Assembly (NCBI RefSeq): GCF_030657435.1
Contig: NZ_JAUTWS010000002.1
Location: 62,001 to 126,000, forward strand
Direction: 5' to 3'
DNA length: 64,000 nucleotides
Source: Paracraurococcus lichenis
Lineage (GTDB): Bacteria; Pseudomonadota; Alphaproteobacteria; Acetobacterales; Acetobacteraceae
Part shown: positions 45,822 through 54,422 of the stretch, one piece after another
Position numbering within the stretch: the stretch's first letter is position 1
Layout: each line of letters opens with the position of its first letter
The notes under the pieces: generated by a model
What the model saw: the letters and a program-made list of their open reading frames with translations, nothing else
Told to the model about the DNA's origin: nothing
The model's database searches: none
Translations under genes and position numbers: made by a program

Positions 45822-46517
45822 GTGGAGCGGGCGCAGGCGGAGAGCATCCTGGTGTCGCGGGGATGGCTGGCGGAGCAGCCGGCCTCGGTGCAGGCCGAGG
45901 TGCTGCGTCGGGGAGACCTCGCGCCCTTTGCCAAGGGTGACTGGCTGCACCGGGTGGGCGACGGGCCCGGGCCCTTCTATGGCGTCGTCGCCGGCTCCTT
46001 CGGAACCTATGTCGGCGGGCCGCAGCGCGGGCCGGACCTGACGCATATCCTCCGGGTCGGCTGGTGGTTCGGCGAGGGACCGACGCTCGGCGGGCAGGCC
46101 CGGCTGCTCGGCGTGCGGGCCATGGAGGAGTCCTTCGCCTGGCGGGTGCCGCTGGAGGCGGCCCGCGACCTCGTCCGCGATCCTCTCGCGGCGCAGAGCG
46201 TGGGGCGGATCAGCGTGGACGCCATGCGGATTGCGGCGGTGAACGTCTCGGACCTGCTGATCCGCCGGACGGACCGCCGGGTCGCGGCCGTCCTGCTGCG
46301 GGCGGCGGGCGCCATCGAGCGCGGCGTGATGCGGCCCACCGGCGATGTCCGCCTGACCCAGGGCAACCTGGCGCAGATGGCGAATGCGTCGCGCGACGTG
46401 GTGAACCGGACTCTGGCCCGGCTCGAGGACAGCGGCTTCGTCCGCCTGGGCTACAACCGCGTGGCCGTCCTGCAGCCGGAGGCGGTGGCGGAATTCGCCT
46501 TCCGCCACCGGCCCTGA
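45822..46517 (+). CDS. Crp/Fnr-family transcriptional regulator
   Basis: A 231-residue regulator with an N-terminal cyclic-nucleotide-binding-like beta barrel (about 25-125), a dimer helix and a C-terminal helix-turn-helix with LTQGNLAQMANASRDVVNRTL. It lacks the N-terminal cysteine cluster of FNR, so it is not an oxygen-sensing iron-sulfur protein of that type. GTG at 45822 is the likely start. It diverges from the amidase/FAH pair, which is a plausible target. Confidence 0.87.
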   Translation: MERAQAESILVSRGWLAEQPASVQAEVLRRGDLAPFAKGDWLHRVGDGPGPFYGVVAGSFGTYVGGPQRGPDLTHILRVGWWFGEGPTLGGQARLLGVRAMEESFAWRVPLEAARDLVRDPLAAQSVGRISVDAMRIAAVNVSDLLIRRTDRRVAAVLLRAAGAIERGVMRPTGDVRLTQGNLAQMANASRDVVNRTLARLEDSGFVRLGYNRVAVLQPEAVAEFAFRHRP

Positions 46518-46570
46518 GGCGCGCCGATGACCGCAGGGCCGGATGGCCCGGAGGTCTGAATCGGCTCGCC
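46518..46570. repeat. REP-like intergenic hairpin, copy B
   Basis: GGCGCGCCGAT (46518-46528) pairs with ATCGGCTCGCC (46560-46570) with one mismatch, enclosing GGGCC-ggat-GGCCC (46536-46549) and GGAGG. The inner block matches copy A in all but one base, and its right side matches copy C (21268-21301). It begins directly at the stop codon of the Crp/Fnr gene. Confidence 0.7.
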
Positions 46571-46580
46571 CAACATACAA

Positions 46581-46607
46581 GGCGGGCGGCCAGCCTGGCC
46601 GCCCGCC
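46581..46607. terminator. Bidirectional terminator-like hairpin
   Basis: A perfect 11-bp GC stem, GGCGGGCGGCC (46581-46591) with GGCCGCCCGCC (46597-46607), and a 5-nt loop. It lies between the convergent Crp/Fnr and RutA-like genes, seven bases beyond the latter's stop. Confidence 0.65.
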
Positions 46608-46613
46608 GGCGTG

Positions 46614-47693
46614 TCAGGCCGCGAGCTTCACATGGCTGCGGCACTGCATCAGTGGCTGGATGCGCTGGCCGAACTTGTCCATGCCCAGCAGGAAGTCGTC
46701 GAAGGTCAGCATGATGCCCTTCACGCCCGGCATCGCCGCGACCTCGTCCAGCATGCGCGCGACATTGGCATAGGAGCCGACCAGCGTGCCCATGTTGAAG
46801 TTGATGGGCGAGGGGGAGCGCTGGATGGCGGCGGCCATGGAGGTCGCTTCCGTGTTCACGTCGGCCGCGGCATGGCCCAGCAGATGCGCCAGCGCCTCCC
46901 GGTCTGCGCCCTGGTTGTAGAGGTCCCATTTCGCCAGCGCTTCGGCATCCGTCTCCTCGGCGATGATCATGAAGAGCACATAGGTGCCGACATCGCGGCC
47001 GGTCTTCGCGGCATGGGCGAGCATGCGGCGCGGCACGTCGATGCATTTCTGCGGCTCGTTCACCCCCTCGCCGAGGGCGAAGTTGAAGTCGCAGTACTGC
47101 GCGGCGAATTCCATGCCGCGGTCGCTCTGCCCCGCCGCCACCAGCTTGATCGGCACGGAGGGCGGCGGGCTGAGCTTGCAGTCATCCATCTGGAAGAACT
47201 CGCCCTTGAAGTCGGACCGGCCCGTCTCCCAGAGCTCCTTCATGATGTGCACGTACTCGGTGCTGTAGTCGTAGCGCTTGCCGAAATACGCGTCGCCGGG
47301 CCAGAGGCCCATCTGGCTGTACTCCACCTTGTGCCAGCCCGAGACGATGTTCACCCCGAAGCGGCCGCCCGAGATGCTGTCGATGGTGGTCGCCATGCGG
47401 GCGACGATCGCCGGCGGGATGGTCAGGACGGCGGTCGAGGCATAGAGCCGGATCCGGCTGGTGACGGAGGCGAGGCCGGCCATGAGCGTGAAGCTCTCGA
47501 GCCCATGGTCCCAGAATTCGGTCTTCCCGCCGAAGCCGTGCAGCTTGATCATGGAGAGGGCGAAGTCGAGGCCATAGCCCTCGGCCTTCTGCACCACCTG
47601 TTTGTTGAGCTCGAAGCTCGGCATGTACTGTGGCGAGGCCGCCGAAATGATCCAGCCATTGTTGTTGATCGGGATGAAGACGCCGATATCCAT
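46614..47693 (-). CDS. rutA: RutA-like pyrimidine monooxygenase (LLM flavoprotein)
   Basis: A 359-residue flavoprotein strongly resembling E. coli RutA, which opens the uracil ring using FMN and oxygen. Matching blocks include [73 protein letters not shown], the [12 protein letters not shown] region, [18 protein letters not shown] and [12 protein letters not shown]. An AGGGG site precedes the ATG. The other rut genes (B-G) and a flavin reductase are absent here; instead it diverges from a deacetylase-like hydrolase. The true substrate may therefore be a pyrimidine-like cyclic amide rather than uracil. Confidence 0.85.
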   Translation of the reverse strand: MDIGVFIPINNNGWIISAASPQYMPSFELNKQVVQKAEGYGLDFALSMIKLHGFGGKTEFWDHGLESFTLMAGLASVTSRIRLYASTAVLTIPPAIVARMATTIDSISGGRFGVNIVSGWHKVEYSQMGLWPGDAYFGKRYDYSTEYVHIMKELWETGRSDFKGEFFQMDDCKLSPPPSVPIKLVAAGQSDRGMEFAAQYCDFNFALGEGVNEPQKCIDVPRRMLAHAAKTGRDVGTYVLFMIIAEETDAEALAKWDLYNQGADREALAHLLGHAAADVNTEATSMAAAIQRSPSPINFNMGTLVGSYANVARMLDEVAAMPGVKGIMLTFDDFLLGMDKFGQRIQPLMQCRSHVKLAA

Positions 47694-47768
47694 CGATCCC
47701 CTCCTGCGCGGGCGTGCCACGATACAGCAATCCGCGTGCCAGGGGTCGATCCAAGGGGAGAGCGAAGC

Positions 47769-48668
47769 ATGAGCAGCGAGGCAGCGAAGCCCTGGGAATG
47801 GCCGGAGGCGCAATGGCGCCGGGTCGTCGGCAATGCGCGCGCCGGGCGCAGCCTGCGGCCGGCGGCCTGGCCGGGCGGGGCGCGCTGCTGCGTCACGCTG
47901 TCCTTCGACGCGGACCACGAGACGATCCCGCTGCGCGACGCGGACGAGAGCCCGATGCGCATCAGCCAGGGGCAATACGGCAACCGCCAGGGCGTGCCGC
48001 GCATCCGGGCGCTGCTGGCGCGGCACGGGATCCGGGCGAGCTTCTACTATCCGGCCGTCTCGGCCCTGCTGTACCCGGAGGAGGTGCGCGCGGTCGCCGA
48101 CGAGGGCCACGAGATCGGGATCCATTCCTGGATCCACGAGGCGAACACCGCCCTGCCGCCCGGCGTCGAGCGCGACCTGACCTTTCGCGCCGCCGATGTG
48201 CTGGAGAGGCTGGCGGGCCGCCGCCCGGTCGGCATCCGCACCGCGAGCTGGGACTTCTCGGTCGATACGCTCTCGATCATCCGCGAGCTCGGCCTGCTCT
48301 ACGACAGCAGCCTGATGGCCGACGACGACCCCTACGAGCTGCTGGACCAGGGCGAGCCGACCGGCATCGTCGAGCTGCCGCCGGAATGGATCCGCGACGA
48401 CGCGCCCTATTTCAATTTCCTCCGCTTCAGCGCGCTCAGGCCCTACACCGCCCCCTCGGCGGTCGAGGAGATCTTCCGCGCCGAGTTCGACGGCGCCTGG
48501 GAGGAGGGGGGCATGTTCCTGCTGACCATGCACCCGCATGTCATCGGCCACCGCAGCCGCATCGCGCTGCTCGAGCGCCTGATCCGGCACATGCGGGAGA
48601 AGGGCGGGATCTGGTTCGCCACCCATGAGGAGGTGGCGCGGCACGTGCGGACGGCGCTCACGGGCTGA
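47769..48668 (+). CDS. Polysaccharide deacetylase-family (NodB-fold) amide hydrolase
   Basis: A 299-residue NodB-homology protein. The metal-site residues are visible: D47/D49 in SFDADHE and H119, H123 in HSWIHE, followed by [10 protein letters not shown] and a late MHPHVIGH. The fold includes chitin deacetylases and also PuuE-type allantoinases. No signal peptide is present, so a cytosolic small-molecule amide is more likely than a cell-wall polymer. It diverges from the RutA-like gene with a 75-bp spacer, suggesting shared regulation and a two-step heterocycle breakdown. Confidence 0.85.
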   Translation: MSSEAAKPWEWPEAQWRRVVGNARAGRSLRPAAWPGGARCCVTLSFDADHETIPLRDADESPMRISQGQYGNRQGVPRIRALLARHGIRASFYYPAVSALLYPEEVRAVADEGHEIGIHSWIHEANTALPPGVERDLTFRAADVLERLAGRRPVGIRTASWDFSVDTLSIIRELGLLYDSSLMADDDPYELLDQGEPTGIVELPPEWIRDDAPYFNFLRFSALRPYTAPSAVEEIFRAEFDGAWEEGGMFLLTMHPHVIGHRSRIALLERLIRHMREKGGIWFATHEEVARHVRTALTG

Positions 48669-48692
48669 GTGCCGGCGCGGTCTCGTACCAAC

Positions 48693-48817
48693 GCCCCTGA
48701 ACCTTGACACGTTCAGGGGCCCCTCAGACGCCGGGCGCAAACCTCCGGTTTGCTTGGCTTCGCGCCATCCGGCGCGGCGCCCGTTCGGGCGCTCGGACCG
48801 GTCAGCAGGCCGGTCCG
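48693..48817. repeat. Cluster of four hairpins between convergent genes
   Basis: Four perfect stems occur in 125 bp: GCCCCTGAAC/GTTCAGGGGC (48693-48720), GCAAACC/GGTTTGC (48737-48753), GCGCCC/GGGCGC (48777-48792) and CGGACCGG/CCGGTCCG (48794-48817). The second stem repeats the terminal hairpin of the 107-bp elements at 53169 and 62597. The cluster fills the gap between the deacetylase and chemoreceptor stops. Confidence 0.65.
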
Positions 48818-48823
48818 TTCGTA

Positions 48824-51286
48824 TCAGGCGGCGCGGGCGGGCTGCGGATAGGCGGTCCGGGTCAGCGACTCGAAGGCGCGGCGGAAGCTGTCGGTGATCG
48901 CCTCCTCGGCGAAGCGCAGGTGCAGCCCGCGCAGGCCGGAGGCGCGCACCTCGAACGCGACCCGCGCGCCCTGCCGCGGCAGGTGCAGCACGCCGGTCGT
49001 GCCGGTCGTCAGCCCCGTCACGCCGCCGACCAGCGCGCCATGCGCCGAGAGATCGACCAGGCGGCCCTCCAGGCGCTGGCCATCGGCCTCGACCAGGCAG
49101 TCCTCGCTCACCGCGTGGCGCGTCTCGGTGCGGCGATTGGCCTCGGCCATGGAGGCACGGACGACCTGCAGCAGGCCCTGGCGCATCTGCTGCACGCTCT
49201 CGTCCACCAGGACCGTGCCGTCGCGCAGCCGGGCGACGCGGCCATCCGTCTCGGCGGCGTCGCGCGCCACCGCCTCGATGCGGCCCGCCATCTGCCGCAC
49301 CTCCTCGCCATTCGCGGCGACGTTGCAGGCGATCTCCTGCGTCGCCGCGCCCTGCTGCTCGACCGCGGTGGCGATGATGGCCGTCGTCTCGGAGATATCG
49401 CCGATGGCGCGGCCCATGCCGGCGACCGCCTGGACCGCCGCCTCGGTCGCCGAGCGGATGCCGCCGAGCTGGCGCGTGATGTCCTCGGTCGCCTGCGCGG
49501 TCTGGGTGGCGAGCTGCTTCACCTCGCCGGCCACCACCGCGAAGCCCTTGCCGGCCTCGCCGGCGCTCGCCGCCTCGATGGTCGCGTTCAGCGCCAGCAG
49601 GTTGGTCTTCGCGGCGACATCGCCGATCAGCCGCACCACGTCGTTCACCCGCGTGGCCGCCTGGGCGAGCGAGGCGATGGTCGCCTCGGCCTCGCGTCCG
49701 GTCCCGACCGCGCGGTCCGCCAGGGCACGGGCGTTGTGCGTCTGCGCCGTGATCTCGCGGATCGAGGCGGAGAGTTCCTCGGTGGCGGCGGCGACGGCCT
49801 GGGTATTGCTGAGCGCCCGGCCGGCGGCCTGCGCCGCCGCCGCCGCATTGCCGCCCAGCCGTTCCGCCGCGCCCGCGACCTCCGCGGTCTCCGTCGTCAT
49901 CACGCCGGTCCGCTGCGCGACGGCCTCGACCGCATTGCGGGTCTCGCGCTCGACCCGGTCGGCCATCTCCTTGATGGCGGCGGAGCGCTCCTGCCCGGCG
50001 CGTCCATCGAGTTCCATCTGTTCCTGTGCGGCATAGGCGAGCCGGGCCTGCAGCCCGCGCAGCGCCTCGACGATCCGATGGAACTCCCGCGCCGCGGGCA
50101 TCGACAGCTTCCCGCCCAGATCGCCGCGCGCGATGCGGCCGAGCTGGCCCTGCAGCTCCCGCAGGGCGCCGCGCATCGCCGTGTCGGACAGGACGCAAAG
50201 CGACATGACGACGAGCGCCGCCGCCACCGCCGCGGCGAGGATGGTGGCGACGAGGCGGTGATAGGCGCGTTCCGCCGCGGCATAGGTCCTGGCGGTCAGC
50301 TCGCTCTGCAGCCGCACCAGGCTCTGGACCTTCTCGTTGGCCGCGGCGAAGTGCGGCACGACGACATCGCGCAGGTGCTGCCGCAGCTTCGCGGCATCGC
50401 CGCGCTCGCCGATCTCGATCGCGGGCAGCATCGCCTCCTGCACGAAGCGGCCGCGCAGCGCGGCGAAGCTCTCGGCGAGACGGGTCTCCTCCGGGGCTTT
50501 CGGGGCGGACAGGTAATCGCCCCACAGCGTCGACATGGCGGCGATGTTCGTGCGGATGGCGGTCGTGCGCGGCGCGATCGAGACGCCATTGACCACGTCG
50601 CCGGTCAGCAGCGTGGCCTGCAGCAGGTTCTCCCGCATCAGCTCCCGCAGTTCGGCGAGGCGCTGCGCCGGCACGGTGCGCTCCTCGTAGACCATGCGGA
50701 GCTGCTCGTTGGAGGCAGCCGTGCCGGAAAGGCCAAGGCCGCCGACGACCAGCAGCGCCAGCAGGGCGACGCCGCCTGCGAGGGTCATGCGCACCCGGAT
50801 GCTCGACCAGGCCTCGGCGAGCCGATGGCCCCAGCCACGACGCACCAGCTCGCCACTGCGGAGGGTCCAGGCCTGGCTGCCTTGGCGGAGCTGCGCATAG
50901 GCGGCCTCGGCCTGGGCCACCTCCTCCCGGCCCGGACGGCTGCGGATCGAGATATAGCCGCTGACCTTCCCGTCCGCGATCAGCGGGGTGACGTTGGCCC
51001 GCACCCAGTAGAAGTCGCCCGACTTGGTGCGGTTCTTGACCAGGCCTTCCCAGACCCGGCCCGTCTTGATCGCCGTCCAGAGGTCGGCGAAGGCGGCCTG
51101 CGGCATGTGCGGGTGGCGGACGATGTTGTGCGGCGCGCCCTCCAGTTCCGCGCTGCTGAAGCCGCTGACGCGCACGAAGGCCGCATTGGTGAAGCGGATG
51201 CGGCCGCCGGTATCGGTGCTGGAGACGAGAAGCGCGTCCTCGGGAAGCGGAATCTCGGTATTGGTGATGGGCAGGTTTTGCCGCAT
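48824..51286 (-). CDS. Methyl-accepting chemotaxis protein with N-terminal PAS and C-terminal PilZ domains
   Basis: An 820-residue receptor. A PAS domain (about 15-115, Aer-like [27 protein letters not shown] region) is followed by a membrane helix (about 168-188), a four-helix periplasmic region, a second helix (about 348-370), a HAMP-like segment and the signalling domain with the tip region [28 protein letters not shown]. After it comes a PilZ domain with the c-di-GMP motif R718-R719...R723 and D745-L-S-A-H-G750. This would let redox or ligand sensing and c-di-GMP meet in one receptor. No che genes are nearby. Confidence 0.88.
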   Translation of the reverse strand: MRQNLPITNTEIPLPEDALLVSSTDTGGRIRFTNAAFVRVSGFSSAELEGAPHNIVRHPHMPQAAFADLWTAIKTGRVWEGLVKNRTKSGDFYWVRANVTPLIADGKVSGYISIRSRPGREEVAQAEAAYAQLRQGSQAWTLRSGELVRRGWGHRLAEAWSSIRVRMTLAGGVALLALLVVGGLGLSGTAASNEQLRMVYEERTVPAQRLAELRELMRENLLQATLLTGDVVNGVSIAPRTTAIRTNIAAMSTLWGDYLSAPKAPEETRLAESFAALRGRFVQEAMLPAIEIGERGDAAKLRQHLRDVVVPHFAAANEKVQSLVRLQSELTARTYAAAERAYHRLVATILAAAVAAALVVMSLCVLSDTAMRGALRELQGQLGRIARGDLGGKLSMPAAREFHRIVEALRGLQARLAYAAQEQMELDGRAGQERSAAIKEMADRVERETRNAVEAVAQRTGVMTTETAEVAGAAERLGGNAAAAAQAAGRALSNTQAVAAATEELSASIREITAQTHNARALADRAVGTGREAEATIASLAQAATRVNDVVRLIGDVAAKTNLLALNATIEAASAGEAGKGFAVVAGEVKQLATQTAQATEDITRQLGGIRSATEAAVQAVAGMGRAIGDISETTAIIATAVEQQGAATQEIACNVAANGEEVRQMAGRIEAVARDAAETDGRVARLRDGTVLVDESVQQMRQGLLQVVRASMAEANRRTETRHAVSEDCLVEADGQRLEGRLVDLSAHGALVGGVTGLTTGTTGVLHLPRQGARVAFEVRASGLRGLHLRFAEEAITDSFRRAFESLTRTAYPQPARAA

Positions 51287-51489
51287 GGCGGCGGGTTCCT
51301 TCGGCGCGGCGGCTGGCTCAGGCCGTAATCCAGCCTGATCCGGCTACCACTCTCTCAACGGCGCGGCGTCCGAATCGACCGCGCGGCAGGCGCGCAGGCC
51401 GATCCGATGGAACGGCGCTCCGTGCCTGCCTGGTCGTCCGCCGCGTGGGTCCGCGCCGCCCTGCCCCCTGCCGCCGATGTCCCGGCGCG

Positions 51490-53070
51490 TCAGCCCGCCG
51501 CCACCGCCGCGCTCCAGGGGCTGGCCGCGTCGCTGATGCCGGCCACGCCCTCCGGCCCGCGCCGGATCAGGTTCGGGCAGGCGAAGTTGATCGGCATGAC
51601 GCCATGCTCGACCGGTTCCACCGCGCCCTCGGCGCGCAGCGCGGCCAGCACGGGCTCGGGCAGCCGCAGGTCGGCGCTGATGCCGCTCGGCCCGGAGACG
51701 TCGATCCGCGGGTGGTGCGCGGCGTCCTCGACCCCCATGCCGAACTCCGAGACGAAGGCGAGAAGCTGGACGACCGAGGCCATGATCCGCCGCCCGCCCG
51801 AGGCGCCGACCGCGATCTCCGGCTGATCGCCCGAGGCCGCGATCACCGGGCACATGTTGTTCAGCGGGCGCTTGTTCGGGGCAATGGCGTTGGGCGTGCC
51901 GGGCTGCGGGTCGAACCACATGACGCCGTTGTTCATCATGATCCCGGTGCCCGGCAGCATGACGCGCGAGCCCATGGAGGAGAGGAGCGTCGTCGTCATC
52001 GCCACCATCATGCCGTCCCGGTCGCAGACGGTGAGGTGGGTGGTGCAGGAATCGGCTCCCTTGGGCTCGGCGTCGCCGAGGCCGGCCAGGCGCTCGGCAT
52101 AGGCGTCCTGCATGACGCGGGCGAGGCGGGCATACCAGACGGGGGAGGGCGCGGTGCCGGTCCAGTCGGCATCCGTCATCCCCTCCAGCACCCGCTTCAG
52201 GGTGGGCGCCGCGGTCAGGCCGTTCACCAGCATCAGCCGCCGGCCGCGCCAGTCCACGGGGACGGAGGGCAGGACGCGGGCGCGGCACTCCCTGAGGTCG
52301 GCGGCCGAGAGCACGCCCTCCATCGCCTTCACGTCGGCGGCGATCTGCGCCGCGATCTCGCCCTCGTAGAAGTCGCGCAGGCCCGCCTGCTGCAGCCGCT
52401 CCAGCGTCGCCGGCAGGTTGCCGAGGGTGAAGAAGCCCGGACTGCCCTGGTAGGGCGGGACCCGCGGCAGGCCGCCCGGCAGGTAGACCCGCGCGCTCTC
52501 GGGGTAGAGCCGCAGCACGGCGGCCGAGTTCGCCGCCTTCAGCACCGTGTACCAGTCCTGCGGCAGGCCGCGCTTGGCCAGCGCCACGGCGGGCGCCAGC
52601 ACCTCCCGGATCGGCAGCCGCCCGTGCCGCTCGTGCAGCAGCGCATAGCCCGCGACGGCCGAGGGGATGACGAAGGAGAGCGGGCCGTGGACGTTGCGGT
52701 CGCCCTCGACCTCGGGCCAGGGAAAGAGGTCCTGCTTCATCCGCCCGGTCAGCGGGAAGGCGGCGGGGTCGAGGCCGGCGGGCGAGACCGGGCCGAAGTC
52801 GAAGGTCTCGGCCGCTGCCATGCCGGGCTTCATGGCCTGGGCGAAGCCGATGCCGCCGAGTCCGCTGTTCCAGGGCTCGAGGGCGGCCAGCGCGAAGGCG
52901 GTGGCGACCGCGGCATCGGCGGCGCTGCCGCCGGCCTCGAGCATGGCGGCCCCCGCCTCGGCGGCGGCCTTCACCTGGGAGACGACCATGCCGCCGCGGC
53001 CGGTGGCGGCCGGCTTCCGCAAGGTCCAGTGCTGCGTGACATGCGGGGCGGGGGTGAAGGGTTCCGGCAT
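51490..53070 (-). CDS. Gamma-glutamyltransferase family protein
   Basis: A 526-residue Ntn-hydrolase proenzyme. The autocleavage site and nucleophile are T343 in DSC-T343-T-H-L, with downstream AIAPNKRPLNNMCPVI and GASGGRRIM typical of the small subunit. It moves or hydrolyses gamma-glutamyl groups; distant members act on other substrates. I see no signal peptide at the chosen ATG (53070); an upstream ATG at 53103 is possible but adds no signal. A GntR regulator lies upstream on the same strand, separated by a 107-bp repeat element. Confidence 0.88.
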   Translation of the reverse strand: MPEPFTPAPHVTQHWTLRKPAATGRGGMVVSQVKAAAEAGAAMLEAGGSAADAAVATAFALAALEPWNSGLGGIGFAQAMKPGMAAAETFDFGPVSPAGLDPAAFPLTGRMKQDLFPWPEVEGDRNVHGPLSFVIPSAVAGYALLHERHGRLPIREVLAPAVALAKRGLPQDWYTVLKAANSAAVLRLYPESARVYLPGGLPRVPPYQGSPGFFTLGNLPATLERLQQAGLRDFYEGEIAAQIAADVKAMEGVLSAADLRECRARVLPSVPVDWRGRRLMLVNGLTAAPTLKRVLEGMTDADWTGTAPSPVWYARLARVMQDAYAERLAGLGDAEPKGADSCTTHLTVCDRDGMMVAMTTTLLSSMGSRVMLPGTGIMMNNGVMWFDPQPGTPNAIAPNKRPLNNMCPVIAASGDQPEIAVGASGGRRIMASVVQLLAFVSEFGMGVEDAAHHPRIDVSGPSGISADLRLPEPVLAALRAEGAVEPVEHGVMPINFACPNLIRRGPEGVAGISDAASPWSAAVAAG

Positions 53071-53168
53071 CGGGCTGGCTCCGGCGACATGGCTCGCCGG
53101 CATGCTCCCGCCGCCGGTGGTCGGGGGCAAGCCCCCGGGTCTCGATCCTGGGCGGGCCGCTTCAGGCC

Positions 53169-53275
53169 CTGAGCAGGCTTTCACGGGTTGGGCCACACGT
53201 CGTGCGGCGCAACCCTTTGAGGCGAAAGCCTGCTCAGGGCTTTACTGCAGCGCAAACCCGAAGGGGTTTGCTCAG
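53169..53275 (+). repeat. 107-bp structured repeat element, copy 1
   Basis: The element starts CTGAGCA and ends TGCTCAG (terminal inverted repeat, extendable outward to GGCCCTGAGCA). Inside, a perfect 17-bp stem joins 53166-53182 with 53224-53240; within it GGGTTG pairs with CAACCC, and a third stem GCAAACCC/GGGTTTGC closes the right end. Hand alignment with the reverse complement of 62597-62703 gives 91 matches in 107 positions with no gaps. It sits between the GntR and gamma-glutamyltransferase genes. Confidence 0.85.
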
Positions 53276-53346
53276 GGCCGCCTGGCCTCCGCTCACCGGG
53301 GCGCGTCATACCGCCCGGCAGAGGTCAGGACGTCTGCCGGTCGGCC

Positions 53347-54105
53347 TCAGTGGTCCACCTGCGTCCGGCGCCGCTCGGCGACCAGCGCCTCGAAGTCGAG
53401 CTTCGCATGCATGTCCACATGCGCCTCGAGGGTGGCGGTCGCCTGCGGCTCGTCGCCGCGTTCCAGGGCATCGATCAGGGTGTAGTGGTCCGCGCTCTCG
53501 GGCGCGCAGTCATTGAGCTGCATCGCCAGGCCCCAGACCACGGCAAGTTGCCGGGCGAGGCTCTGCCAGAGGGCGAGGAGGGGGGCATTGCCGGAGGCGC
53601 GGCAGAGCTCGGCGTGGAACTCCTCCTCCGCCCGGACCCGCAGGGCGGGGTCGCTCGCGCGCGCCGCCTCGGCGAAGGTGTCGGCCGCGAGCCGCAGGCG
53701 GTCGAACCGCTCCGGCCCGCCGGGCTGCACCAGGGCTTCCTTGATGGCGAGGGTCTCGAGCGTCAGGCGCACGCGCATCAGGGCGGCGACGCCCCGGTTG
53801 GTGACCTGCATCAGGCGCATGCCCTTGTAGGGCGTGCTGACGACGATGCCCTGGCTCTCCAGCAGGCGCAGGGCCTCCCGGACCGGGACCCGGCTGATGC
53901 CGAGGTCGCGGGCGATCTCCGCCTCGACCAGCCGGTCATCGGGGAGGAAGATGCCGCGCGCCGCGCCGGCGACGATGGCCTCGGCGGCCTGCTCCACCAT
54001 GGTGCGCGGCTGGACCGGCACGAGCCGGCGGCCGTCGGCCACGCTTGATATGACACCCACCGGCGCGCCGGCTCGCGCCCGGTGGTCCCGCACTGCCACT
54101 GACAT
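53347..54105 (-). CDS. GntR-family (FadR/FCD type) transcriptional regulator
   Basis: A 252-residue regulator with an N-terminal winged helix (EQAAEAIVAGAARGIFLPDDRLVEAEIARDLGISRVPVREALRLLE region, about 37-85) and a C-terminal all-helical FCD effector domain with metal-type histidines (EEFHAEL, MHAKLD). The ATG at 54105 is chosen over an upstream TTG. A near-perfect palindrome 29 bp upstream is a candidate autoregulatory operator. Likely targets are the adjacent Bug gene and the gamma-glutamyltransferase gene. Confidence 0.88.
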   Translation of the reverse strand: MSVAVRDHRARAGAPVGVISSVADGRRLVPVQPRTMVEQAAEAIVAGAARGIFLPDDRLVEAEIARDLGISRVPVREALRLLESQGIVVSTPYKGMRLMQVTNRGVAALMRVRLTLETLAIKEALVQPGGPERFDRLRLAADTFAEAARASDPALRVRAEEEFHAELCRASGNAPLLALWQSLARQLAVVWGLAMQLNDCAPESADHYTLIDALERGDEPQATATLEAHVDMHAKLDFEALVAERRRTQVDH

Positions 54106-54422
54106 AGCTCCCGATCCACCTCGCGAAGACGCGAAGTTTAAATTCAACTTTCTGGTTTGGGAAGCAAAGCCGGCGGCTCCTGCCGGGCGGCGGGGCGGCA
54201 GGTCGCGAGGCGCCGTGACTGGGTACGTGCTCCGATTTATTCAACCAAAAGTTGCATTCTGCGAAACGCCTGCCAAGTCCCGTGTTTGTTCACGCTCTCG
54301 CGAGTAACTCCAAATAGAAGCGTGATGCGGATGCCGCAACGGAAAGCTGTGATCTGCCGGGGAATCCATTGCGTAAGCATATATGGTAATTCGGCAACAC
54401 TCCGCGGAATCCGCGTATACGC
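54106..54422. other. 317-bp low-GC intergenic region
   Basis: By hand count 54121-54420 is about 56% GC, far below the surrounding 70% or more. It lies between two minus-strand genes and upstream of the GntR start, so it should contain its promoter. It holds the palindrome at 54134-54150 and GCGTATACGC at the far end. No convincing gene is present. Confidence 0.55.
54134..54150. promoter_or_regulatory. Candidate GntR operator
   Basis: AAGTTTAAATTCAACTT is a 17-bp imperfect palindrome (14 of 17 positions self-complementary, counting the centre as unmatched), AT-rich in a GC-rich genome and centred 37 bp upstream of the GntR start codon. Size and symmetry fit a dimeric GntR-family protein; binding is inferred. 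Confidence 0.45.

Noticed and set aside
53101..53346. Possible CRISPR-like or tandem repeat around the 107-bp element
   Set aside because: The repeats are inverted arms of one folded element, not direct repeats with spacers; no cas genes are present.
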